A stretch of DNA of 64,000 nt, from contig DASUTB010000001.1 of the NCBI GenBank assembly GCA_036374835.1, forward strand, positions 62,001-126,000, in the 5' to 3' direction. Position 1 is the first letter of the stretch; each line of letters begins with the position of its first letter. Positions 16,535-25,275 of the stretch are shown piece by piece. This DNA comes from DASUTB01 sp036374835 (GTDB lineage Bacteria; Actinomycetota; Actinomycetes; Jiangellales; Jiangellaceae). Position numbers and translations under genes: made by a program. The notes under the pieces are model-generated. The model was not told the DNA's origin and made no database searches. It worked only from the letters and a program-made list of their open reading frames with translations.

Positions 16535-18118
16535 CTACACGAGCTTGTGTTCGTGGGCGACCGATGCGGCCGCGGCGCGGGAGCGAACGCTGAGCTTGCT
16601 GAAGATGTTGCTCAGGTGGCGGGCGACCGTATGCTCGCTGATGACGAGGGCGCTGGCGATCTCGCGGTTCGAATTGCCGCGGGCGACGAGCCGCAGGACG
16701 TCGATCTCCCGGCCCGTGAGGCCCAAAGCCGTCGGCGTCGTCTTCGCCGCGGTCGTCGCCAGCCGCTTCAGGTCGGGCTCCGCTCCGAGACGCTCGAAGA
16801 CCACCCGGGCGGCGTCGAACTCGAGCTTCGCGGTGTGGTCGTCTCCGGTCTTCCGCGCCGCCATGCCCGTCAGGACGCGTATCTTGGCCACGTCGTACGG
16901 GCAGGACAGCTCGCGATAGATGGTGTGCGCCCGGCCGAGCAGCTGCAGGGCCGCATCGACGTCTGAATCCAACAGGACGGCGGCTCTGGCCTGCGCGGCC
17001 AGGGCCATTAGCAACGGTGCCCGATTGGCCGAAGCAAGATCGTCGAGCTCGTCGGCGGAACGGCCCGCCGCCGCGACGTCACCACGTTGGAGTTCGGCCT
17101 CGACGTGCGTGGCCAACAGACGACCCCGATCACGTGGGCCGTGTGCACCGGTGGCAAGCGCTGAGCGCAGTGCCGCTGCCGCGCCGTCCACATCACCCTG
17201 GGCGAGCCGAAGCTGTGCAAGACCCGGTTGCGGGCTGCGACCGAGCTCGTGCGCCCGGTGGAACGCCTCCTCGGCGCCGTCGAAGTCGCCTCGCCGCATC
17301 CGAATCTCGCCGGCAAGATACAGCCCGTCCGCGACCATGTACGCCGCGTACGGCTCTAGTTCTTCGGCGGCGCGCAGGGCCTCGCGTTCGGCGACCGCCC
17401 ACTCCCCACGCATCGAGTCGACCTCGCACCGGTGCAGCCGGCACAAGCCGGGAAACCAACTCTCCCGACCGTTCTCCTGGGACCAGCGGAGGGCGAGGTT
17501 GCTCCACTCCGTGGCGCGGCGGACGTCACCGAGACGTTCGCACGTCGACAGGAGAACGCAATGTATCCATCCGGTGGTGTAGGGCGCGAGCTCGTCGCTG
17601 AGAGCGGCGAGCATCGCCTCGTCCATCCGGCTGAGCCCTTCTGCGGTGTCGCCACGGGCGACGAGCATGCGGCCCAGGCTCGACAGGCCGAGCGCCTCGA
17701 GGTCGCGATCAGCGAAGTGCCGACCCGTGTCGGTTGCCCGGGTGGCATGTTCGACGGCCTGGTCGAGCTCGTCGTGGTACAGCGCCCACTCCGCTTCGGC
17801 CAGTGCGACATAACCCGGCTCAACCTGATCGGGAACCAGCTGCGCGTACCTGCGGGCATGGGTGAGCCATCCGCCGGCGACGACCGTTTCGTTCAGATCA
17901 AAGTGGTCGTGGAAGAGATGCCACGCTGCTTTGGTAGCACGCGTCGCGTCCCTCTCGTCGCGATACCGGGCAAATGCCTTCTGGCGTGCCGAGATCGATT
18001 CGCGCGGGCGGCCAAGCCAGAACGCCGCGTCGGCCAGTGACTCGAGCTGCTCACTGCTCAAGTCGTCCGGCGCCGCGGTGCTGAGGCGCTCATACACCTC
18101 GGTCGACCCCGACTGCAT
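16535..18118 (-). CDS. LuxR-type regulator with TPR-like repeats
   Basis: About 527 residues. The first 440 are helical repeats of the TPR kind (for example AVEHATRATDTGRHFADRDL), and the C terminus is a LuxR DNA-binding domain (LTGREIDVLRLVARGNSNREIASALVISEHTVARHLSNIFSKL). There is no visible nucleotide-binding domain, unlike full LAL regulators. The ATG at 18118 is preferred: TACCAT lies 7 nt upstream, suggesting a leaderless start. It lies upstream of the FAD oxidoreductase gene on the same strand, with 144 bp between, and may control it. Confidence 0.88.
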   Translation of the reverse strand: MQSGSTEVYERLSTAAPDDLSSEQLESLADAAFWLGRPRESISARQKAFARYRDERDATRATKAAWHLFHDHFDLNETVVAGGWLTHARRYAQLVPDQVEPGYVALAEAEWALYHDELDQAVEHATRATDTGRHFADRDLEALGLSSLGRMLVARGDTAEGLSRMDEAMLAALSDELAPYTTGWIHCVLLSTCERLGDVRRATEWSNLALRWSQENGRESWFPGLCRLHRCEVDSMRGEWAVAEREALRAAEELEPYAAYMVADGLYLAGEIRMRRGDFDGAEEAFHRAHELGRSPQPGLAQLRLAQGDVDGAAAALRSALATGAHGPRDRGRLLATHVEAELQRGDVAAAGRSADELDDLASANRAPLLMALAAQARAAVLLDSDVDAALQLLGRAHTIYRELSCPYDVAKIRVLTGMAARKTGDDHTAKLEFDAARVVFERLGAEPDLKRLATTAAKTTPTALGLTGREIDVLRLVARGNSNREIASALVISEHTVARHLSNIFSKLSVRSRAAAASVAHEHKLV

Positions 18119-18243
18119 GTGTCGAATGGTACTGCGGTTCGCGAGCGGCACCGGTGGTTAGATCAGATGTCGGACGGTGTATCGGAATCGCGTCAGCGGG
18201 GCAGGCGGCGCCGGGGAGCTGACGAGGCTATGCACGGCTCCCG

Positions 18244-18300
18244 CCCATGATCACCGGCACTTGTCCCACGCATCGTGTGAGATGTGCCGGTGATCACGGG
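18244..18300. repeat. Intergenic palindrome, diverged copy
   Basis: A 17-bp inverted repeat (18244-18260 with 18284-18300, one mismatch, core GATCACCGGCAC) surrounds a 23-nt loop containing CACGCATCGTG. The outer arms differ from the other palindromes of this window but keep GATCAC, and the loop on the minus strand (ACATCTCACACGATGCGTGG) recalls their inner stem. It begins 11 bp after the VOC gene's stop. Confidence 0.65.
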
Positions 18301-18311
18301 AAGTATTCGGG

Positions 18312-18782
18312 CTAGCCCCGGTGCGCCCGCTGAATTTCGCCGAGGTCGATCTTGTTCATGGTGAACATGGCCTGCATAGCGCGCTGCGCTTTCGCCGAGT
18401 CGGGATCGCTCAGCAACTTCGGCAGCTCCCGAGGGATGATCTGCCAGGAGAGTCCATAGCGGTCCTTGAGCCAGCCGCACATGCTCGGTTCGCCGCCGTC
18501 CACGAGCTTGTCCCAGTAGTAGTCCACCTCGGCTTGATCCGCGCAGTCGACGTAGAGCGAGATGGCCTCGGTGAAGGTGAACTCCGGGCCGCCGTTGAGC
18601 GCGATGAAGCGCTGCCCGTCGAGCTCGAACGTCACGGTGAGAACTGTGCCTGCCGGGCGCGGCGCCCCCTCGCCGTAGTGGCTGACTTCCAGCACCTTCG
18701 AGTTCTTGAAGACCGACGTGTAGAACTCCGCCGCCTCCAGAGCCTGGTCGTCGAACCAGAGATGGGTCGTGATCTTCTGCAT
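18312..18782 (-). CDS. VOC family (PhnB-like) protein
   Basis: A 156-residue protein with the PhnB/3-dmu-9_3-mt-like VOC fold: ITTHLWFDDQALEAAEFYTSVF at the start, then FIALNGGPEFTFTEAISLYVDC and CGWLKDRYGLSWQIIP. Such proteins are often misnamed 3-demethylubiquinone methyltransferase; no methyltransferase motif is present and the function is unknown. A strong AGGAGGA precedes the ATG. It has an ECF42-type promoter upstream (18836-18862), which links it to the YCII-sigma modules elsewhere in the window. Confidence 0.9.
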   Translation of the reverse strand: MQKITTHLWFDDQALEAAEFYTSVFKNSKVLEVSHYGEGAPRPAGTVLTVTFELDGQRFIALNGGPEFTFTEAISLYVDCADQAEVDYYWDKLVDGGEPSMCGWLKDRYGLSWQIIPRELPKLLSDPDSAKAQRAMQAMFTMNKIDLGEIQRAHRG

Positions 18783-18835
18783 GGCGTTTCTCCTCCTGTT
18801 GCTGTGCGCCGCAGATCGGCGCTCTTACTCAGGGA

Positions 18836-18862
18836 GTCGGAGCCGAGCGGGGTTTCTCGACA
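18836..18862 (-). promoter_or_regulatory. ECF42-type promoter before the VOC gene
   Basis: Minus strand: TGTCGA (18862-18857), a 17-bp spacer and CGAC (18839-18836), 53 bp before the VOC start. The element is the same as those before the three YCII units, although no sigma or YCII gene is adjacent here. The gene is therefore a candidate trans target of the sigma factors. Confidence 0.6.
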
Positions 18863-18916
18863 TAGTCGCGACGGCGACAGTGAAGAAGATCATCCCGCAG
18901 GCGCGGCCTGGATACT

Positions 18917-18946
18917 TTGATTGTGCGGCAGATGCGGAGATATTGT
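18917..18946 (+). promoter_or_regulatory. Promoter of the molybdate regulator
   Basis: TTGATT (18917-18922), an 18-bp spacer and TATTGT (18941-18946), ending 7 nt before the ATG. The short distance implies a leaderless mRNA. It is divergent from the VOC promoter, which lies 55 bp away. Confidence 0.6.
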
Positions 18947-18953
18947 CTTTCCT

Positions 18954-19442
18954 ATGCCGCAAGCACGCAATCAAGCCGCCGCGGCCGTTGGGCCGGCGCG
19001 GTTCCGGATCTCCGAGGCGGCCCGCTTCCTGGGAGTCAGCGATGACTCCGTGCGGCGCTGGGCAGAAGCCGGCCGGCTCGAGTTGTCGACCGATGCTGCT
19101 GGCCGGTTCGTCGTCGAAGGCGCCGAGCTGGCCAGGCTGGTCAAGGAGATCGTCCCCGCCGATCCGTCATTGCCGCTGCCGGCCGAGTCCGCGCGCAACC
19201 ACTTTCCCGGGCTGGTGACCGAAGTGCGTAAGGACGGCGTGATGGCGCAGGTGGAGATCCAGGCCGGTCCGCACCGCGTCGTGTCCCTGATGAGTCGCGA
19301 AGCCGCCGACGAGCTCGGCCTGGAGCCGGGCGTCGCCGCCGTCGCTTCGGTGAAGGCGACGAACGTCGTGGTCGACCTGCCGGCTGGAGGACCGGCCATA
19401 AGGGGCAAGTCAGACTCAAGATCGACAACGGACACCCAATAG
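18954..19442 (+). CDS. HTH-TOBE molybdenum-responsive regulator
   Basis: A 162-residue protein. Residues 15-65 form a MerR/excisionase-like helix-turn-helix (FRISEAARFLGVSDDSVRRWAEAGRL). Residues 85-150 form a single TOBE/molybdopterin-binding domain (FPGLVTEVRKDGVMAQVEIQAGPHRVVSLMSREAADELGLEPGVAAVASVKATNVVV). This fusion is an actinobacterial alternative to ModE and likely senses molybdate to control transport. It is 40 nt upstream of modA on the same strand and presumably co-transcribed with modABC. Confidence 0.88.
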   Translation: MPQARNQAAAAVGPARFRISEAARFLGVSDDSVRRWAEAGRLELSTDAAGRFVVEGAELARLVKEIVPADPSLPLPAESARNHFPGLVTEVRKDGVMAQVEIQAGPHRVVSLMSREAADELGLEPGVAAVASVKATNVVVDLPAGGPAIRGKSDSRSTTDTQ

Positions 19443-19482
19443 AGAAGCCGATCATGCATGTGCCCAGGTCGAAAGGATCTTG

Positions 19483-20343
19483 ATGCCACTATTGGGGGTC
19501 GCGTGTCGATCTTGGACGGGTGGACGTCCCACCGACGGGATTGGAGCGCGTCGCGGGACGGGCCGCGGGCGCGCGTTGCGTACCGCTCGTGCGGCCGCGG
19601 CCGTGGCGGCGTTCGTCGTGGCGGCATGCGGGAGTGACGGCACCACCGAGCCGGCGCCGGGGGAGCCGACCGGAACGTTGACCGTGCTTGCCGCGGCATC
19701 GTTGACCGAGCCGTTCACCGCACTCGAATCGGCTCTGGAGCAGCGGCACCCTGACCTGGACATCTCGATCTCGTTCGGCGCGAGCTCGGGTCTCGTCCAG
19801 CAGGTCATTGCCGGTGCACCGGCCGATGTGCTGGCCACTGCCGACACGACAACGATGGCCGGCGCCGTCGCAGGTGACGTGGTCACCGAGGATCCGGTCG
19901 TGTTCGCCCGCAACACGCTGACGCTCGCCGTCCCTACCGGCAATCCCGGCGGTGTGACCTCGCTCGCCGACCTCGCTCGCGACGAGTTGCGGATCGCATT
20001 GTGCGAGCCGCGGGTACCGTGCGGCACCGCCGCAGAGCAGTTGCTGGACAAAGCCGGAGTCGAGCCCGCGCCGGACACGCTGGAGAACGACGTCAAGGAC
20101 GTGACCGGCAAGCTCGCGCTCGGTGAGGTCGACGCTGCACTCATCTATCGGACGGACGCGGCGGCCGATCCCCAACGGATCGAAACTGTCGACGTGCCCG
20201 AAGCCGACCAAGTCGTGAACGACTACCCGGTGGCGATTCTGAACGAGGCGTCGAACCCGGCTGCCGCAGATGCATTCGTGACCGCGCTGACGAGCGGGCT
20301 GGGTGAGGACACACTGACCGAGGCGGGCTTCGTCATTCCATGA
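19483..20343 (+). CDS. modA: Molybdate-binding lipoprotein ModA
   Basis: A 286-residue periplasmic-type binding protein. A hydrophobic stretch ends in VVAACGS, a lipobox whose Cys would be lipidated, so the protein is anchored outside the membrane. The mature part has TLTVLAAASLTEPF and ISFGASSGLVQQV, the family's oxyanion-binding Ser residues. The ATG at 19483 follows AAAGGA, though the leader of about 50 residues is long and a later start is possible. It delivers molybdate or tungstate to ModB. It overlaps modB by four bases. Confidence 0.92.
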   Translation: MPLLGVACRSWTGGRPTDGIGARRGTGRGRALRTARAAAAVAAFVVAACGSDGTTEPAPGEPTGTLTVLAAASLTEPFTALESALEQRHPDLDISISFGASSGLVQQVIAGAPADVLATADTTTMAGAVAGDVVTEDPVVFARNTLTLAVPTGNPGGVTSLADLARDELRIALCEPRVPCGTAAEQLLDKAGVEPAPDTLENDVKDVTGKLALGEVDAALIYRTDAAADPQRIETVDVPEADQVVNDYPVAILNEASNPAAADAFVTALTSGLGEDTLTEAGFVIP

Positions 20344-21194
20344 GACGTGCAAGCCAGTCCACGAAACCACGCAACACGCTTCCATTGCCGCGCCGGGCGG
20401 GCCGGCCGGCCGACATGCGCGTCCCGCCCGTCCTTCTCCTGCCCGCGATCGTCGGACTTGCTCTGCTCGTCCTGCCGATGGCCGGGCTGGCGCTGCAGGC
20501 GCCGTGGAGCAGGTTGCCGGAGATCCTGACCTCGCCCGAGGTGGTGACGGCGCTGCGTCTTTCGATCGTGACCGCGACCACGGCGACCGTCGTCTGTCTC
20601 GCCGTCGGAGTGCCCCTGGCCTGGCTGCTTGCGCGGACGTCGCTGCCCGGTCGGGCCGTGGTCCGCGGACTGGTGACCGTACCGCTCGTGCTTCCGCCGG
20701 TCATCGGTGGTGTGGCGTTGCTCGTGACGTTCGGGCGCAACGGCGTCGTCGGCGGCTGGCTGCACGCGGCCTTCGGGGTGAGCCTTCCGTTCACCACGGT
20801 CGCCGTCGTAATGGCGCAGGTCTTCGTCGCCATGCCGTTTCTGGTGGTCGCCGTCGAAGGCGCACTCCGAACCGCCGACACCCGGTATGACGACGTCGCC
20901 GCGACCCTCGGAGCGTCGCGATGGACGACGTTCCGCCGGGTCACGCTGCCCGGCGTTGCGCCGGGGGTCGTCGCCGGAGCCGTGCTGTGCTGGGCTCGGG
21001 CGCTGGGGGAGTTCGGCGCGACCGTGACGTTCGCCGGCAGCTTCCCCGGGACCACCCGCACGTTGCCGCTCGCCGCCTATGTGGCGATCGGCGCCGGCGA
21101 CACCGACGGCGCGATCGCGATCAGCCTCATCATGATCGTCGTAGCGGTCAGCGTGCTGGTGCTGCTGCGGGACCGTTGGGTGGGCCAGGCATGA
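20340..21194 (+). CDS. modB: Molybdate ABC transporter permease ModB
   Basis: A 284-residue inner-membrane protein with six hydrophobic segments after a charged N-terminal extension of about 30 residues. The EAA-type loop that contacts the ATPase is YDDVAATLGASRWTTFRRVTLPG, and ARALGEFGATVTFAGSFPGTTRTLPLA is the typical ModB continuation. ATGA overlaps join it to modA and modC, so the three proteins are probably made in balance from one mRNA. Confidence 0.95.
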   Translation: MRRASQSTKPRNTLPLPRRAGRPADMRVPPVLLLPAIVGLALLVLPMAGLALQAPWSRLPEILTSPEVVTALRLSIVTATTATVVCLAVGVPLAWLLARTSLPGRAVVRGLVTVPLVLPPVIGGVALLVTFGRNGVVGGWLHAAFGVSLPFTTVAVVMAQVFVAMPFLVVAVEGALRTADTRYDDVAATLGASRWTTFRRVTLPGVAPGVVAGAVLCWARALGEFGATVTFAGSFPGTTRTLPLAAYVAIGAGDTDGAIAISLIMIVVAVSVLVLLRDRWVGQA

Positions 21195-22243
21195 GCCTCA
21201 CCGCAAGCGTCGCCGTCCGGCGCGGAGCGTTCCGGCTCGACGTCGAGCTGAGCGTCGCTGGTGGCGAAGTGGTCGCGCTGCTCGGGCCGAACGGCGCCGG
21301 CAAATCGACCCTCCTGGCCGTCCTTGCCGGCCTGCTCCGGCCGGACGAAGGGCGCATCGAGCTCGACGGCGACCTCGTGGTGGACACCGTGGCTCGGGTG
21401 CACGTTCCGGCGCGGGACCGCCACGCCGGCCTGGTGCTCCAGGACTACCTGCTCTTTCCGCATATGTCGGCGCTGGAGAACGTCGCTTTCGGGCCACGCG
21501 CCCGCGGGGTGAGGCGCGGTGCTGCACGGGACACTGCGGCCCGGCTGCTCGATCGGATGGGCCTGACCGAGTACGCGAACCGGCGTCCCCGCGAATTGTC
21601 CGGTGGCCAGCAGCAGCGGGTGGCGCTGGCCCGGGCGCTTGCGGTCGAACCGCGGCTCCTGCTGCTGGACGAGCCGCTCGCCGCGCTGGACGTGGGTACG
21701 CGACCGGCGGTGCGCGCCGGCCTGCGGCGGCATCTCGAGGCCTACGGTGGCAGCACGATCGTCGTGACGCACGACCCGCTCGAGGCTCTTGTGCTGGGAG
21801 AGCGAATCATCGTTCTCGAGCACGGCCAAGTCGTTCAAGAGGGTCCGCCCGAGCATGTTGCGCGGCATCCGCGTACCGACTACGTCGCCCGGCTCGTCGG
21901 GCTGAATCTGTTGCGCGGCGACGCGTCCGGCCTCAGGGCACGTGTCGGGCCGGACGCCGAGGTCGTGCTCGCGCACGACGCGTCCGGCCCGGTCCACGTC
22001 GCGTTCCCACCGGCCGCGGTCACGCTGAGTCTCCGTGAGCCGGCCGGTTCCGCCCGCAACGCGTGGCGGGGCACCGTCGCGGACGTGGAACGGCACGGTG
22101 ACCTCGTGCGGGTCACCGTGGACGGTCCGGTGCCGCTGCTCGCGGACGTGACGCCGCTGGCCGTTGCCGAACTGTCCCTGGCCCCCGGTGTCGACGTCTG
22201 GGCCGCGGTCAAAGCGACCGAGATCACCGCCTATCCAGCCTGA
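21191..22243 (+). CDS. modC: Molybdate ABC transporter ATPase ModC
   Basis: A 350-residue ATPase: Walker A GPNGAGKST, Q-loop VLQDYLLFPHM, signature LSGGQQQRVALARAL, Walker B LLLLDEPLAALD and VTHDPLEAL. Residues 255-350 form the C-terminal TOBE-like regulatory domain that binds oxyanion in ModC proteins (GTVADVERHGDLVRVTVDG, then AAVKATEITAYPA). It powers molybdate uptake with ModAB. The gene ends at the start of an intergenic palindrome. Confidence 0.95.
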   Translation: MSLTASVAVRRGAFRLDVELSVAGGEVVALLGPNGAGKSTLLAVLAGLLRPDEGRIELDGDLVVDTVARVHVPARDRHAGLVLQDYLLFPHMSALENVAFGPRARGVRRGAARDTAARLLDRMGLTEYANRRPRELSGGQQQRVALARALAVEPRLLLLDEPLAALDVGTRPAVRAGLRRHLEAYGGSTIVVTHDPLEALVLGERIIVLEHGQVVQEGPPEHVARHPRTDYVARLVGLNLLRGDASGLRARVGPDAEVVLAHDASGPVHVAFPPAAVTLSLREPAGSARNAWRGTVADVERHGDLVRVTVDGPVPLLADVTPLAVAELSLAPGVDVWAAVKATEITAYPA

Positions 22244-22303
22244 TCGATCACGTTCGGCAGTTCCGACGTCGCTTCACAAGGTGTGCATGCCTGGTGAAGC
22301 GAC
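22243..22303. repeat. Intergenic palindrome, copy 2 (one outer arm)
   Basis: It begins GATCACGTTCGGCAG, as in the other copies, and has a perfect 11-bp inner stem CGTCGCTTCAC (22267-22277) / GTGAAGCGACG (22293-22303) around a GTGCATGC core. Both inner arms differ from the ACATCACA/TGTGATGT of copies 1 and 3, yet they still pair. The right outer arm is missing. It directly follows modC. Confidence 0.75.
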
Positions 22304-22326
22304 GGCGACTCTGGTGGCACTGGGTC

Positions 22327-22355
22327 TTGACATATATACCCCCCAGGGGTATGAA
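22327..22355 (+). promoter_or_regulatory. Copper-type promoter with CsoR-like operator
   Basis: TTGACA (22327-22332), a 17-bp spacer and TATGAA (22350-22355) form the promoter. ATACCCC-CCA-GGGGTAT (22336-22352) is a perfect 7-bp inverted repeat occupying the spacer and -10. C/G-rich palindromes flanked by TA are typical CsoR-family operators, so copper-induced derepression is predicted. No csoR gene is in the window. Confidence 0.75.
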
Positions 22356-22384
22356 TGACGTGAGAGTCGAGCGAGGAGTGCATT

Positions 22385-24499
22385 GTGAGCAACTACCATC
22401 CGACGCATCGCGCCGGCGTGGACGAGCACGCCGGGGACGTGGAAGAGCACGTCGGCGAAGCAGCGGCGGAACACCACGGCGACCAAGCCGAAGCGCACGG
22501 ATCCGGGCATGGCGACCACGACAAGCACGCCGGGCATTCGCCTGCCATGTTCCGGGACCGTTTCTGGCTGTCGCTGGTTCTGACCATCCCGGTGATCTTC
22601 TATGCCGACACGGTCCAGATGTGGTTCGGCTACACCGCACCGCAGTTCCCGGGTTCGGATCTCATCGCGCCGGTTCTCGGCACCGTCATCTTCGGCTACG
22701 GCGGCATGCCGTTCCTGCGCGGTGCGATAGCGGAGGTACGGGATCGCCAGCCCGGCATGATGCTGCTGATCGGGATGGCGATCACGGTGGCGTTCGTCGC
22801 CAGCATGGCCGCCAGCCTCGGCGCGTTCGAGGTCGAGGTGTGGTGGGAGCTCTCGCTGCTGATCGTGATCATGTTGCTCGGGCACTGGATGGAGATGCGC
22901 GCCATCGGACAGGCGCAGGGGGCATTGGCGGCGCTGGCCGAGCTGCTGCCGGACGAGGCCGAGCGGATTGCCGACAGCGGCGAGACGCAGACCGTTCGGA
23001 TCGGCGAGCTGGCAGTCGGCGACATCGTGCTCGTGCGCCCCGGCGGGCGGGTTCCCGCGGACGGCACGATCGTGGCCGGCCGAGCCGATCTGGACGAATC
23101 GATGATCACGGGCGAGTCGAATCCGGTGACCAGGGGCGAAGGAGAGCGAGTCATCGCGGCGAGCGTGTCGACGGACAGCTCGATCAGGGTGCGGGTGGAC
23201 GCGGTCGGCGACGACACCGCACTCGCCGGAATCCAGCGGCTGGTGGCCGAAGCGCAGGAATCACGCTCTCGCACGCAGGTCCTGGCCGACCGGGCGGCGG
23301 CGTTGCTGTTCTATGTCGCCGTCGCGGCCGCCGTCCTCACGGTCGGGACCTGGGCGTTGCTCGGTGACGCGGACGCGGCGGTGGTGCGGTCGGTGACCGT
23401 CCTGATCATCGCGTGCCCGCATGCTCTCGGGCTGGCGATTCCGCTCGTAACCTCGATCTCGACGTCGAAGTCGGCGCGCAGCGGCATCCTGGTCAAGGAT
23501 CGGCTCGCGCTGGAACGTACCCGGAACGTCGACGCCGTGCTGTTCGACAAGACCGGCACGCTCACCAAGGGCGAACACGCCGTCACCGGCGTCACCGCGG
23601 CCGACGGCGACGAGGACGGGTTGCTGGCGCTGGCCGCCGCGGTGGAAGCCGACAGTGAGCACCCGCTGGCCCGAGCGATCGTCGCCGCCGCCGCCGAACG
23701 AGGTGTCACACCTCGCACCGCGATGAACGCACGCTCGATAACCGGCCGGGGCGTCGAAGCCACCGTTGACGGTCACGACGTCGCCGTGGGTGGCCCGGCG
23801 CTGCTGCGTGAGCGTGACCTGGAGGTCCCCGGCGAGCTGCGGCAGTCGGTCGAACAGTGGAAGCAGCGCGGTGCAGCGGTGCTGCATGTCGTCCGGGACG
23901 GTCGCATCGTCGGTTCGCTCGCGCTGGAGGACCAGATACGCCCCGAGTCCCGGGACGCCGTCGACGCGTTGCACCGGCTCGGGGTGACCGTCGCCATGAT
24001 CACCGGGGACGCCCGGCAGGTCGCCGATGCCGTCGCCGCCGACCTCGGCATCGACGAGGTCTACGCGGAGGTGCTGCCCGAGGACAAGGACTCCGCGGTG
24101 ACCGACCTACAACGCCGTGGTCACACCGTCGCCATGGTCGGCGACGGTGTCAACGATGCACCCGCGCTGGCTCGCGCCGACGTGGGCATCGCGATCGGAG
24201 CCGGCACCGACGTCGCGATCGAGTCCGCCGGGATCGTGCTCGCGTCCGACGATCCCCGCGCCGTCGTCGCCGTCAGGCGGCTCTCGGCCGCCAGCTACCG
24301 CAAGATGGTGCAGAACCTGTGGTGGGCGGCCGGGTACAACATCGCGGCCATCCCGCTTGCGGCCGGTGTGCTCGCCTGGGCGGGTTTCGTGATGCCGATG
24401 GCGCTCGGTGCGGTTCTGATGAGCTTGTCCACGATCGTCGTCGCGCTCAACGCTCAACTCCTGCGCCGCGTCGACCTCCGGCCAGAGCAGGTGACGTAA
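22385..24499 (+). CDS. copB: Copper-exporting P-type ATPase, CopB class
   Basis: A 704-residue P1B-type ATPase. The N-terminal 50 residues are His-rich (repeated HxxH/HGDH), replacing the CxxC metal-binding domains of CopA. The membrane metal site is CPHALGLAIPL, the CPH motif of the CopB class. DKTGTLTKGE carries the phosphorylated Asp, TGES is the actuator loop, and GDGVNDAPAL is the hinge motif. It exports copper from the cytoplasm; CPH-type pumps are usually linked to Cu(II) or Cu(I). The GTG at 22385 is 29 nt after the -10 and follows GAGGAG. A CsoR-like operator controls the promoter. Confidence 0.93.
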   Translation: MSNYHPTHRAGVDEHAGDVEEHVGEAAAEHHGDQAEAHGSGHGDHDKHAGHSPAMFRDRFWLSLVLTIPVIFYADTVQMWFGYTAPQFPGSDLIAPVLGTVIFGYGGMPFLRGAIAEVRDRQPGMMLLIGMAITVAFVASMAASLGAFEVEVWWELSLLIVIMLLGHWMEMRAIGQAQGALAALAELLPDEAERIADSGETQTVRIGELAVGDIVLVRPGGRVPADGTIVAGRADLDESMITGESNPVTRGEGERVIAASVSTDSSIRVRVDAVGDDTALAGIQRLVAEAQESRSRTQVLADRAAALLFYVAVAAAVLTVGTWALLGDADAAVVRSVTVLIIACPHALGLAIPLVTSISTSKSARSGILVKDRLALERTRNVDAVLFDKTGTLTKGEHAVTGVTAADGDEDGLLALAAAVEADSEHPLARAIVAAAAERGVTPRTAMNARSITGRGVEATVDGHDVAVGGPALLRERDLEVPGELRQSVEQWKQRGAAVLHVVRDGRIVGSLALEDQIRPESRDAVDALHRLGVTVAMITGDARQVADAVAADLGIDEVYAEVLPEDKDSAVTDLQRRGHTVAMVGDGVNDAPALARADVGIAIGAGTDVAIESAGIVLASDDPRAVVAVRRLSAASYRKMVQNLWWAAGYNIAAIPLAAGVLAWAGFVMPMALGAVLMSLSTIVVALNAQLLRRVDLRPEQVT

Positions 24500-24537
24500 C
24501 TCGGGTGGCCCGGCGGGCGGTGCTCCCCTTGAGGGCG

Positions 24538-25275
24538 CTACACCCGCCGGGTCATCACCCGCGAGGTGACCGCGAGCCCGGCGACCGCCCACGCGGCGAG
24601 GACCGCGAAGGGCAGCAGCGTGACTCCGGCGGGCGGGACGTCCACCGACTCCCGAATGGCCTGTGCCATGTACTGGAACGGCAGCCACTCGTGAACCTCC
24701 TGGGCCCAACCCGGCAAGCGTTCTGCCGGGTAGTTCACCGGGGCGAACATGAGCGAGATGACCAGCACCAGGTTGGTGATCACGCCGACGAGCACCGGCT
24801 TGGCCACGTATGCGATTCCGTAGCCGATTCCCGCGGCTCCCGCGCTGACCAGCACAATCCCGGGGATGACCCACGGGCTGACGGTCACGTCCAGATCGAA
24901 GCGCGCCGTCGCCACACCGAGCGTGACGGCCAGGCCCGGAAGTGCCGAGACCACCCACACGACCGCGTCGGCGGCCAACAGTGCCAGCCGCGGTACCGGC
25001 ATGGTGCGCTGGTAGTTCAGCAGACCACGCTCCTTCTGCTGCGCCACGATCTGCGGTGCCACGACCATGCCGACGGTGATGAGCGAGACGGTCATGGCAC
25101 CCGTCGTCAGGTAGAGGGCGGACAGCGGGTCGATCTCCGGGATGATGAACGAGAAGCCGATGACGATGCCGACCGAGATCAGCGTCTGAATCACCATGAA
25201 CATCGGCAGCTCACTCCGGAGCCGCAGTACGTTCCATTTCAGGAGCAGCCCGAAACTATGCCACCAGTGCTTCAT
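24538..25275 (-). CDS. ABC-2 type transporter permease
   Basis: A 245-residue membrane protein with six hydrophobic segments (first at VIQTLISVGIVIGFSFII) and QQKERGLLNYQRTMPV, the typical cytoplasmic stretch of ABC-2 exporters. Its start lies 20 bp inside the end of the ATPase gene, so the two are translationally coupled. With the ATPase it forms an exporter, probably for a drug or lipid, under the ArsR-type regulator that heads the operon. It converges on copB with 38 bp between. Confidence 0.9.
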   Translation of the reverse strand: MKHWWHSFGLLLKWNVLRLRSELPMFMVIQTLISVGIVIGFSFIIPEIDPLSALYLTTGAMTVSLITVGMVVAPQIVAQQKERGLLNYQRTMPVPRLALLAADAVVWVVSALPGLAVTLGVATARFDLDVTVSPWVIPGIVLVSAGAAGIGYGIAYVAKPVLVGVITNLVLVISLMFAPVNYPAERLPGWAQEVHEWLPFQYMAQAIRESVDVPPAGVTLLPFAVLAAWAVAGLAVTSRVMTRRV

